Positions 1 to 5,220 are shown, numbered from the stretch's first letter. The stretch: 6,702 nucleotides of DNA from Planctomycetota bacterium (GCA_029259675.1 JAJDES010000355.1:1-6702), one strand, 5' to 3'. Made by a program: numbers and translations. The notes: generated from the sequence alone by a model not told the origin.

Positions 1-1
1 C

Positions 2-784
2 GAGGAAGTTCTGCGCGAGAAAATGGAAAGCCGTTTGGATGGGAACGCCCGCAACAAAGCTTTGTTGAACTTGGCCAAGGTCATGGGCTGGGCCGGTCGC
101 TTTGAAGAGGCCCGTGGCTTGGCGGAAGAAGTCAGCGGCAACTCAGAGGAGAATGACCCGAGCCATGGCGAAGCTTTGTTTCTGTTGGGGACATTCGCCG
201 AACAGGAGGGCGACTCTGAGCGGGCCCACGATTTCTATCTGCGCGCGACGCAGGGACCGGCTGCCTTTCACAATGCCAATTACAACTTGGCGCTTTCACA
301 CATTCGACGCGGTGAAGAGGCCGAGGCAGTGGCCCGTTTGCAGGAGTTCACAGCCGTCACAAAGGACTACGCGCCGGCCTACTTGAATTTGGGCAACGCC
401 CTGCGCGGACTTGGGCAGTTAGACGAGGCGATTCTGGCATTGCAGCGGGCCCTCGCGTTGGAACCGGAGAATGCGGTCATCCTCAATAGTTTGGGGGCTG
501 CGCGACTTCAGGCCGGGGACGTACAAACCGCGATTTCCATTCTTGAGCGATCGGTGCAGTTCGAAGCTGGGAACGACCGCGCTCTGTTCAATTTAGGCTT
601 GGCGCTCGCCGCCAATGAGGATTGGTCCAAGGCCTTGAATGCACTGGAGCAATGCTTGGAGCTGCGGCCCAACGACCCCAAAGTGCATCGCTACTTGGCG
701 ATTTGCCTAAGGGAGTTGGGCCAAATGGAGCGCGCCCAATCGCACCTGGACCGATCCACACAACTGCAGGGCTCGTCCAACTAG
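2..784 (+). CDS. Tetratricopeptide repeat (TPR) protein, 5' end missing
   Basis: TPR proteins are helical scaffolds that bind partner proteins; no catalytic domain is visible and the specific role is unknown. The frame is open to the window edge (seven codons, EEVLREK, precede the first ATG at 23 and look like continuing helix), so the true start is probably outside and the ATG at 23 is likely internal. Counting from that Met, about seven 34-residue units cover the whole protein: roughly 11-40, 48-78, 84-115, 118-150, 151-184, 185-218 and 219-250. The unit at 118-150 (AYLNLGNALRGLGQLDEAI, then a second helix ending near ALEPEN) and the next are near-consensus, with the expected Gly/Ala at helix-packing positions and Pro at unit ends. 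No signal peptide or membrane segment is visible in the part present. It ends with TAG at 782-784 and is convergent with the minus-strand block that follows. The fold is certain; function is open. Confidence 0.9.
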   Translation, partial: EEVLREKMESRLDGNARNKALLNLAKVMGWAGRFEEARGLAEEVSGNSEENDPSHGEALFLLGTFAEQEGDSERAHDFYLRATQGPAAFHNANYNLALSHIRRGEEAEAVARLQEFTAVTKDYAPAYLNLGNALRGLGQLDEAILALQRALALEPENAVILNSLGAARLQAGDVQTAISILERSVQFEAGNDRALFNLGLALAANEDWSKALNALEQCLELRPNDPKVHRYLAICLRELGQMERAQSHLDRSTQLQGSSN

Positions 785-842
785 AACGCAAGGGGACTTG
801 GCTCCCAGGTCGAGCTTTGCACCGGCTCAATACCTAGGAATG

Positions 843-874
843 AAAAAGCGGCGCCCCCCAATGGAGGGCACCGC
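843..874 (-). terminator. Intrinsic terminator on the minus strand
   Basis: Arms 863-874 and 848-859 form a 12-bp stem around a 3-nt loop, followed on the minus strand by TTTTT (847-843). Ten pairs are Watson-Crick. The other two (870/852 and 865/857) are G-U on the minus strand but A-C mismatches on the plus strand, so the hairpin is built for minus-strand RNA. No minus-strand gene ends just before it; the nearest stop codon is about 700 bases upstream at 1575, so it must end either a long 3' UTR or an RNA gene. Confidence 0.75.
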
Positions 875-912
875 CAGTCTCCCTTCAAGCCGGCCTCTCT
901 TCCGGCCCTCAG

Positions 913-955
913 TCCCCCTCACAGTTCGGGGTTGCCTCGACCACCGAACTCGGGG
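913..955. repeat. Two-part inverted repeat
   Basis: AGTTCGG (923-929) pairs with CCGAACT (944-950). It is extended inward by GGT/ACC (930-932 with 940-942, one bulged base) and outward by a CCCC/GGGG clamp across a small asymmetric internal loop. Clamp, internal loop and bulge are typical of folded RNA rather than of an operator. Confidence 0.55.
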
Positions 956-960
956 TGTTC

Positions 961-978
961 TCCCTTCCGAAGTCGGGA
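961..978 (-). other. UUCG tetraloop hairpin in the RNA candidate
   Basis: On the minus strand TCCC (978-975) pairs with GGGA (964-961), and C972/G967 close the loop TTCG (971-968). Between them GA faces AA, compatible with non-canonical purine pairs. The C(UUCG)G loop is one of the most stable RNA tetraloops and exists only in the minus-strand sense. Confidence 0.5.
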
Positions 979-983
979 TGCAA

Positions 984-1006
984 GGGGAGTAGTGACACTG
1001 CTCCCC
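984..1006. repeat. Inverted repeat with 11-bp arms
   Basis: GGGGAGTAGTG (984-994) and CACTGCTCCCC (996-1006) are complementary except at 990/1000. That position would be U-G in a plus-strand RNA and A-C in a minus-strand RNA, so this one element does not support the minus-strand reading as well as the others do. Confidence 0.6.
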
Positions 1007-1096
1007 GGAAATCAGACAGCAATCCCCAAAAACTTTTTGAGGGCCGCCAAAGCGCCTTCAAAGTCCCACAAACGACGACTTAGCCTTAAAGACGAA

Positions 1097-1117
1097 CGCC
1101 CTCCACAGTGGAGGGCG
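1097..1117. repeat. 21-base palindrome with perfect 10-bp arms
   Basis: Arms 1097-1106 and 1108-1117 are perfectly complementary around A1107. It folds as a very stable 9-bp hairpin with a 3-nt loop on either strand and directly abuts the next stem (1125-1152). Confidence 0.7.
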
Positions 1118-1124
1118 CTGCCTT

Positions 1125-1152
1125 GCCTTCCGCCCGACCAAAGCCGGAAGGC
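1125..1152. repeat. Inverted repeat with 8-bp arms
   Basis: GCCTTCCG (1125-1132) and CGGAAGGC (1145-1152) pair perfectly around a 12-base loop. The stem lies 7 bases from the 1097-1117 palindrome, a spacing that could allow coaxial stacking. Confidence 0.65.
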
Positions 1153-1171
1153 GTCTCACCTCGGATTGTCT

Positions 1172-1187
1172 TGCCCGTTGCCGGGCA
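1172..1187 (-). other. GNRA tetraloop hairpin in the RNA candidate
   Basis: On the minus strand TGCCCG (1187-1182) pairs with CGGGCA (1177-1172) around GCAA (1181-1178), a canonical GNRA tetraloop. The plus strand would have UUGC in the loop, which is not a stable tetraloop class. GNRA loops often dock into receptors in large RNAs. Confidence 0.5.
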
Positions 1188-1271
1188 TACAAAACCAGTG
1201 CAGCAGCGCTCCCTCAACCGGACACCCATCCGTACTTTTTCAATCCCTTTGCCCTAGGGACATTTTCCGGC

Positions 1272-1375
1272 CGGGCAGCGTGGATGGATTTTTGTTCACT
1301 GAAGAGAGGTCACAGCAAACAGCGCAGGAACCAATGCCGGAATGATGGGCTGCAAAAATGACCAGCCGCTGCCCG
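1272..1375. repeat. Long-range 9-bp inverted repeat
   Basis: CGGGCAGCG (1272-1280) and CGCTGCCCG (1367-1375) are perfectly complementary across 86 bases, and could close a domain of the RNA candidate. A 6-bp complementarity, GGATGG (1282-1287) with CCATCC (1226-1231), crosses it and would form a pseudoknot if both exist; six bases alone can be chance. Confidence 0.45.
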
Positions 1376-1380
1376 CTTCG

Positions 1381-1436
1381 ACTAACGCACCGATTCCTCA
1401 CGGTTCGATGGCCCCTGCCGGAATCGGCTTGTTAGT
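1381..1436. repeat. Two-box inverted repeat, attC-like in outline
   Basis: Outer boxes ACTAAC (1381-1386) and GTTAGT (1431-1436) and inner boxes CCGATTCC (1390-1397) and GGAATCGG (1420-1427) are perfectly complementary, separated by unpaired 3-base spacers on each side, with a 22-base tip. This two-box fold with an unpaired spacer and AAC/GTT at the box edges resembles an integron attC recombination site. However, the core boxes miss the RYYYAAC/GTTRRRY consensus at one or more positions and no extrahelical base breaks the inner stem. It may equally be the first helix of the RNA candidate. Confidence 0.6.
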
Positions 1437-1574
1437 GGCATTCGCCACAGCGTGCGCGAAGTCGGCCTGCGGCACGAATCAGTGGGACCCTGACTCGTCA
1501 ACCACACTTCCGTAACAAGTCAATCTAGTGCAATTCATTCCAATCCGAACAGGCAGGCTTGGGTGGGGTCACAT

Positions 1575-1994
1575 CTACGCGCTTGTTGCGCTGGTTTCAA
1601 CTTGAATAAGAAACTCGGGAGCATCTTCCTGTTTGAGAAGGAGTTGCTTTAGGCCTTTGATGGTCTCCCTGCTGGATTTGATTCGAGCGAGTCTGGACGT
1701 CCACTTTGCGTAACAGTGCAAATGGAACATGTTCCATAGGCACCAAGAAACAGGAACCGACAAAGACGGGAATGGAAACGAGTCGCCTGTTTCTCTAAAC
1801 GGCGAGATCAGAGCGTAAGAGGCTGCTACAGGAGAATACAACACCATGACAACCAATGTGTTACGGCGAATTTTGGCCAACGCACCGTCATGGTCCCCCT
1901 CTCTAATCAGCTTGCTGTCGGGATACCAAACGGGCCCATCTTGAAAGGGCTTCATTTGCGTGTTCACAAGCTCGTCGTACTCGGACTTGTTCAT
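1575..1994 (-). CDS. Small two-helix membrane protein, unknown function
   Basis: I do not recognise this protein. About 139 residues. Numbering from the upstream Met of the ATGATG pair, a charged N-terminal segment of about 45 residues is followed by two hydrophobic segments (about 47-65, TLVVMVLYSPVAASYALIS, and about 75-97, rich in aromatic residues). A short link (RETGDS) joins them, and a Lys/Arg-rich, probably helical tail (about 98-125) follows, so it is likely an inner-membrane hairpin with both ends cytoplasmic. Of the two adjacent ATGs (1997 and 1994) I prefer 1994, because MNKSEYDEL then aligns with the start of the upstream minigene. No strong Shine-Dalgarno sequence precedes it; translation is probably coupled to the minigene through the overlapping TGATG. 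By eye it is less GC-rich than the flanking enzymes, which fits a recent arrival. Stop TAG at 1577-1575. It could conceivably be a spurious frame, but the two clean membrane segments and the homologous upstream peptide argue for a real gene. Confidence 0.6.
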   Translation of the reverse strand: MNKSEYDELVNTQMKPFQDGPVWYPDSKLIREGDHDGALAKIRRNTLVVMVLYSPVAASYALISPFRETGDSFPFPSLSVPVSWCLWNMFHLHCYAKWTSRLARIKSSRETIKGLKQLLLKQEDAPEFLIQVETSATSA

Positions 1995-2050
1995 CATCGG
2001 AAGCGCTCAAGTTGCCTTGTCGCAAGTTCGTCAAGTTCGGCTCTATTCAT
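1994..2050 (-). CDS. 18-codon minigene related to the N-terminus of the next gene
   Basis: The peptide is MNRAELDELATRQLERFR, stop TGA at 1996-1994. It aligns without gaps to the start of the downstream membrane protein (MNKSEYDELVNTQMKPFQ): 8 of 18 residues are identical and several others are conservative (R/K, A/S, A/V, L/M). It has the best ribosome binding site in the block, GGAGAG at 2061-2056, five bases before the ATG. Its stop codon overlaps the next ATG (TGATG), so it could act as a translational-coupling leader. Either it is the remnant of a tandem paralogue that lost everything after codon 18, or it is the original N-terminus after a partial duplication. Function unknown. Confidence 0.45.
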   Translation of the reverse strand: MNRAELDELATRQLERFR

Positions 2051-2055
2051 GCTGA

Positions 2056-2061
2056 CTCTCC
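2056..2061 (-). promoter_or_regulatory. Shine-Dalgarno site for the minigene
   Basis: GGAGAG on the minus strand ends five bases before the ATG at 2050. It is notable because most genes in this window lack a clear ribosome binding site, and it decides that translation begins at the minigene rather than directly at the membrane protein. Confidence 0.5.
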
Positions 2062-2146
2062 ATGGGGCAGCAGTTGCAACGTTGATCGAAATGTCAGTCA
2101 CGGCCCTGCATTGCGAGTGAAGCTGCTGCTTTCAGCATATTCCAGT

Positions 2147-2208
2147 CAGATCAGCAGTGGGAGCCGTTTTCTGATCTGCGCCTGTGCGTGGCGCAAAGGG
2201 CGCATCAG
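2147..2208 (-). promoter_or_regulatory. Leader with two mutually exclusive helices
   Basis: Three segments, in minus-strand order: A (2208-2199, CTGATGCGCC), B (2182-2171, GGCGCAGATCAG) and C (2154-2147, CTGATCTG). B can pair with A (10 bp with a 2-nt bulge) or with C (8 bp, perfect), not both. TGCGCC/GGCGCA (2195-2190 with 2182-2177) offers a third, smaller alternative. The region lies between the radical SAM stop and the minigene. No T-run follows C, so this is not a classic transcription attenuator; any switch would act on translation, processing or Rho. Pairing is seen; regulation is inference. Confidence 0.3.
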
Positions 2209-2226
2209 GGCCCTAATTGGTGTCTC

Positions 2227-3612
2227 TCAAACGTTGCGCGCCAGCAGTGCCAGGCCTTCGCGGACTTGGGCGCGCAATTCGTAGAGGCTGCGTATGGAGG
2301 TGAGCCGGCGCCAGAGGTAGCTCGGGCGCAGGTAGAAGCGACGCACCATCTTTTTCTTGAGTGCGAGCATGTCTGCGCGGTCGAGGGTGCTGGTGGGTAG
2401 GAAGGCTTCGGCGCCGCCTTGATCCATCACCAGGTCTTCGCGCGAAGCTAAGCCGAGGTCGAGGGCTTGCTTGCGGAAAGGAGTGCCGAAGCGCGGCACC
2501 GCCATGTTGAGGGACATGAAGTCCATTTCCAGCAACACGGCTAATTCCAGGGTTTTGCGCAGGGAATCGGCTGTTTCCTGGGGCAAGCCGATGATGAAAG
2601 TGCCGACCGTGCGCAGGCCGTGTTTCTTTGCGCGACGGAAGGTGTCGGTGATGATTGAAGAGCGGTAGCCCTTCTTGTACTCGGCCAAGAGTTCATCGTC
2701 GGCGGACTCGACGCCCAGAATCACGGTGTGACAACCGCCGCGGACCATGGCGCCCAAGATCTCGTCGTCGCCGGTGTCGGGACGTGTGTATGCCGTCCAC
2801 GAAAGGTCGCCGCGTTCGGCGAAGGCCTCGCAAAGTTCGAGTGCGCGTTCGCGTTTGACGCCGAAGGTTTGATCCATGAAGAAGATCTCGCGCACGCCCT
2901 GGGCGCGCAAGGCGTCAATTTCCTCAAGCACATCGGCCACGGGTCTCGTTTGGAATCCGAGCGTTCCGATCACGCAAAAAGTGCAGGGATAGGGGCAGCC
3001 GTAATCGGATAGGACGGTCGCAAAGGGAGCGCTGCGGGCGAAGGAGAAGTGGTAGCCCTGCTTGGGGAACAGCTCGTGACGCGGGCGCGGGATGCGGAAT
3101 TCGCCCTTGCGCTGATTGCGGGCGACGCGCTCCAGGCGTTTGGGAGCACCCGCTTCGTCGCGCACAGTCATGTCTTCTATTTCGTCGAACTGCCCGGCGA
3201 AGTAGTGCTCGACGTCGCGATTGGAAAACACGTGCAACACGGCTTCCATCCAGGGTTCTTCGCCCAGTCGCTCGGGGGCTTCGCCGTGCAATACATCACC
3301 GATGCAAAGCACGCGCCTGCCGCGTTCGTGTTCCAGGGCCAGGAACTCGCGGTCCTCATCCCAGGAGACCGAGCCCACAAGGCTGATGATGGCGTCCGGC
3401 CCGATTTTCTCGATGCGCTCATGCGCTTGTTCCGGCGTCAGCCGTTCGGCCATGCAATCGAGCACGTCCGTTTCTGCGAAGGCCGAGCAGGTACCGGACA
3501 GCGTGACCAGGTCCACCGGGTGGAACAGGTAGTTGGACTTGGTGGTCTTGGAGCAAAAGTAGTCGCGAATGTAGATTCGCTTGCCCGGCGGGTTCAGCAG
3601 CAGAATCTTCAT
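2227..3612 (-). CDS. Class B radical SAM enzyme with cobalamin-binding domain
   Basis: 461 residues, a usual length for the B12-binding-domain radical SAM family (relatives include BchE and HpnJ; many are C- or P-methyltransferases, but substrates vary widely). Residues 1-150 form a Rossmann-like cobalamin-binding domain starting with the typical MKILLLNPPG. As usual in this class it lacks the DxHxxG Co-ligand motif; the corresponding stretch is LDCMAERLT near 51. The radical SAM core follows: the CxxxCxxC cluster motif is CPYPCTFC (Cys206, Cys210, Cys213), ligating [4Fe-4S] and S-adenosylmethionine. Later core strands include FFMDQTF (about 244-250), VILGVESADD (297-306) and FIIGLPQE (339-346). 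The C-terminal 90 residues are basic and helical. Start ATG 3612 overlaps the GT9 stop as ATGA, so the two are co-translated. The reaction is probably modification of the glycan, lipid or metabolite made with the neighbouring GT9; substrate unknown. Family assignment is firm. Confidence 0.93.
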   Translation of the reverse strand: MKILLLNPPGKRIYIRDYFCSKTTKSNYLFHPVDLVTLSGTCSAFAETDVLDCMAERLTPEQAHERIEKIGPDAIISLVGSVSWDEDREFLALEHERGRRVLCIGDVLHGEAPERLGEEPWMEAVLHVFSNRDVEHYFAGQFDEIEDMTVRDEAGAPKRLERVARNQRKGEFRIPRPRHELFPKQGYHFSFARSAPFATVLSDYGCPYPCTFCVIGTLGFQTRPVADVLEEIDALRAQGVREIFFMDQTFGVKRERALELCEAFAERGDLSWTAYTRPDTGDDEILGAMVRGGCHTVILGVESADDELLAEYKKGYRSSIITDTFRRAKKHGLRTVGTFIIGLPQETADSLRKTLELAVLLEMDFMSLNMAVPRFGTPFRKQALDLGLASREDLVMDQGGAEAFLPTSTLDRADMLALKKKMVRRFYLRPSYLWRRLTSIRSLYELRAQVREGLALLARNV

Positions 3613-4901
3613 GAGCCGCTGAGCTTGGCCGACTGGGCAACGGGCAAGGTCTGCATGGGGTCAGCCGTGCTGCGCAATCGGCCCCGGGCCAAGAGCGCGC
3701 GGGTTTCTGCCAACACGTCTTCCACAGTCAAATTGAGCAAGCACTCGGGCTTGCCGCGAAAGCAGTTGGCGACTTTGTTCTCGTGCACGTTGATGCAGGG
3801 ACTGCATGCGGGCGGACGATAGAGCGCTCGGGCCGAGGATCCCAGGGGCGCGTACATGACGGGCGTTTCGGGACCGAATAAGCCCAGGGTGGGCGCGCCG
3901 TAGGCTGCGGCCAGGTGCATCGGGCCGCTGTCATTGGAAACGACCACATCGGCGCGTTGGAGCAGAACGCCCAGGCCGCCCAAGCTCAGTTTGCCGGCCA
4001 GATTGGCGACTTGATCGCCGTGTTGGGGGCCGAGCATCGCCGCAACTTGACCGGTCCATTCCGCTTCGCCGGCGGAACCGATCAACGCCACCTGGGCGCC
4101 TTCCTCACGAATCAACCTACGCGCGAGTTCCGCGAAGTGGTCGGGGGGCCAGCGGCGCTCGAGTGAAAGCGAGCCGGCGTTGGGATTGAGAACGACTAGG
4201 GGGCCCCCGCCGTCGAGGGATGATTCTGAAAAGACGCTTTGGAGTTCCCGCTCGTCAGCCTCGTTTGTTTGAGCGGAGCTGAGGTCGCGCCAGGTCAGAA
4301 CGTGACCGTTTTCGCCCCCCGCCAGTCCGCGGAAGTTGCGGGCCACGTGCCAGTAGCGGTTGAACGGGAAGTTGTGGCTGTGGAGCCAGCCCCGCCAAAC
4401 GTGGGGCGAGGAGAAGCCCGTCGACTCGGGGGAGCGCACTAGAAAGGTCATCACGGCGGAGAAGCGCGTGAAGAACTCAAAGTCGTAAACGGCGCGGAAG
4501 CGGTTCCGCCGCAGCTCGACGAGAAGCTTGAAAATGCGCTGCAGGATGCGCAGCCAGCTGCTGTCGGCCACATCGAGGGTCGTGACTTTGTCGAAGAGGC
4601 CCAGCCTGCGGGCAAATTCCGCGTTTTCAACCAGGGTCAGGATGTGGATCGGGCACCCGGGGTGGCGCTGGCGCAGGGACTGCACGGCCGGTCCCAGCAG
4701 TTGAATCGATCCGATGCCCCAAAACTTGATCATCAGCACCGTGTTGCCGGGCTTGGGCTTCCACAGCTTGCGAACGAGGCGCAGGGGCTGAAGGACCAAA
4801 AAGGCCAGGGTTCCCAGGATCTTGTCGGCCTGCTGCAGCCGGCGCATGGGGATGCGCTTGGCAGGGCCGAGGGCTTTGGTGCTGTTGGGCGGGGTGCTCA
4901 C
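3609..4901 (-). CDS. Glycosyltransferase family 9 (heptosyltransferase-like)
   Basis: 430 residues. GT9 enzymes transfer a sugar, classically ADP-heptose, onto lipopolysaccharide core or other glycans at the cytoplasmic face. Residues 29-46 are a hydrophobic segment (ILGTLAFLVLQPLRLVRK) that could hold it on the membrane. The N-terminal Rossmann half starts at KFWGIGSIQLLGPA (59-72). The C-terminal half shows NPNAG (239-243), RRWPPDHFAELARRL (249-263), VALIGSAGE (271-279) and the hallmark NDSGPMHLAAA (323-333) that binds the nucleotide-sugar. Four cysteines (366, 369, 380, 387; CSPC...C...C) near the end recall a pattern seen in some GT9 members and could bind metal. Where E. coli WaaC has the catalytic Asp in its Gly-Asp motif, this protein has Gly64-Ser65, so donor or mechanism may differ. 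The start is GTG at 4901: an in-frame TAG lies two codons upstream; Met19 is an alternative. The stop overlaps the radical SAM start by four bases. Confidence 0.93.
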   Translation of the reverse strand: MSTPPNSTKALGPAKRIPMRRLQQADKILGTLAFLVLQPLRLVRKLWKPKPGNTVLMIKFWGIGSIQLLGPAVQSLRQRHPGCPIHILTLVENAEFARRLGLFDKVTTLDVADSSWLRILQRIFKLLVELRRNRFRAVYDFEFFTRFSAVMTFLVRSPESTGFSSPHVWRGWLHSHNFPFNRYWHVARNFRGLAGGENGHVLTWRDLSSAQTNEADERELQSVFSESSLDGGGPLVVLNPNAGSLSLERRWPPDHFAELARRLIREEGAQVALIGSAGEAEWTGQVAAMLGPQHGDQVANLAGKLSLGGLGVLLQRADVVVSNDSGPMHLAAAYGAPTLGLFGPETPVMYAPLGSSARALYRPPACSPCINVHENKVANCFRGKPECLLNLTVEDVLAETRALLARGRLRSTADPMQTLPVAQSAKLSGS

Positions 4902-4913
4902 GCTCTATCCAAT

Positions 4914-5182
4914 CTAATCCACGGTCCGCAAAGCTACCCGACGCAGGTGAATGCCGGGCGCCGTTGGGAGCTCAATAGCCGCGCTGATTTGGGACCAGAC
5001 GCCCAAACCAGACTCGGCGGGGGCCGCTGCGGTTCCTCGCGACCAGAGCAGTCTACGTCCCCCAATCGGGTCTGGATCCGGGAGACTGCCCGATACGGTC
5101 CAGGGGCGTGCCGGCGATCGCGGTGAACCCAAATTTTTGCGTCTCGAAACGAGTCGATCGCTACACCGCGCAGCCGAAGCTC
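4914..5182 (-). pseudogene. Possible frameshifted gene remnant upstream of GT9
   Basis: Three minus-strand frames each give a short protein-like piece, and switching frame at two homopolymers joins them. The first piece (from 5182; LRLRGVAIDSFRDAK) shifts at A5 (5138-5134) into FGFTAIAGTPLDRIG and on to RPDWG. A second shift at G5 (5063-5059) leads into a piece ending SAAIELPTAPGIHLRR and VALRTVD, stop TAG at 4916-4914, 12 bases before the GT9 start. It may be the decayed or mis-sequenced C-terminus of an upstream operon gene. No family recognised; chance cannot be excluded. Confidence 0.2.
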
Positions 5183-5220
5183 TTAGGGCTGTTCGGGAGT
5201 ATGGGCAGGGGCGCTTCGGG

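Larger units (their letters stand above)
852..1123. repeat. Diverged direct repeat of a GC-rich palindrome, two copies
   Basis: The palindromic core at 852-876 (CGCCCCCCA...TGGAGGGC followed by GCC) recurs at 1097-1123 (CGCCCTCCA...TGGAGGGC followed by GCC), about 245 bases apart and matching at roughly 20 of 24 aligned positions. Each copy is followed on the plus strand by a CCGG-containing hairpin (889-906 and 1125-1152). The first copy is the terminator stem; the second has no T-run of comparable strength. This suggests an internal duplication of a helix pair. Confidence 0.5.
843..1437 (-). ncRNA. Candidate large structured RNA (class not recognised)
   Basis: The minus strand reads as a chain of helices ending in an intrinsic terminator (874 to 843). 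In 5'-3' order these are: a 6+8 bp two-part helix (1436-1381); a 9-bp long-range helix (1367-1375 with 1272-1280); a hairpin with a GCAA (GNRA) tetraloop (1187-1172); an 8-bp stem (1152-1125); a 10-bp-arm palindrome (1117-1097); a near-palindrome (1043-1023); an 11-bp-arm repeat (1006-984); a hairpin closed by C(UUCG)G (978-961); a two-part helix (955-913); then the terminator. GNRA and UUCG loops occur only in the minus-strand sense, and the mismatches in the terminator stem are G-U pairs only on that strand. One helix (984-1006) slightly favours the plus strand. The 5' end is undefined: no strong promoter is visible and it may be the 3' UTR of the small membrane gene ending at 1575. I looked for core motifs of tmRNA, RNase P, SRP RNA and 5S rRNA and found none. 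Confidence 0.42.
785..1574. other. Gene-free stretch dense in inverted repeats
   Basis: No frame on either strand in these 790 bases looks like protein. The longest plus-strand frame (932-1345) translates to a Pro/Ser/Arg-rich sequence without domains. The stretch instead contains at least nine inverted repeats, described separately, and a minus-strand terminator at its left end. No obvious intrinsic terminator for the TPR gene is seen on the plus strand: GGGA/TCCC at 794-806 is too short and has no T-run. Confidence 0.75.

Noticed and set aside
1023..1043. A-run/T-run near-palindrome as a second terminator
   Set aside because: The symmetric AAAAACTTTTT centre leaves little stable GC stem, and no T-run follows outside the hairpin.
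932..1345. Plus-strand frame of 137 codons in the repeat-rich stretch
   Set aside because: Translation is Pro/Ser/Arg-rich without domain or regular secondary structure, and the DNA is better explained by inverted repeats.
1398..1419. GGTTCGA motif resembling a tRNA T-loop
   Set aside because: No flanking T-stem, acceptor stem or anticodon arm can be built around it.
1441..1530. Hammerhead-like core (TGACGAG) on the minus strand
   Set aside because: The expected C before TGA is T, and no matching GAAA strand with flanking stems is present.
843..1574. Known RNA such as tmRNA, RNase P, SRP RNA, 5S rRNA, group I or II intron
   Set aside because: The conserved core sequences of these RNAs as I know them are not visible on either strand; there is also no CCA-type end and no intron-encoded protein.
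3049..3822. Plus-strand frame of 257 codons
   Set aside because: It lies antisense to the certain radical SAM and GT9 genes and shows no domain of its own.
4644..5126. Plus-strand frame of 160 codons
   Set aside because: It is mostly antisense to the GT9 N-terminus; composition is Gln/Gly/Arg-rich with no motif.
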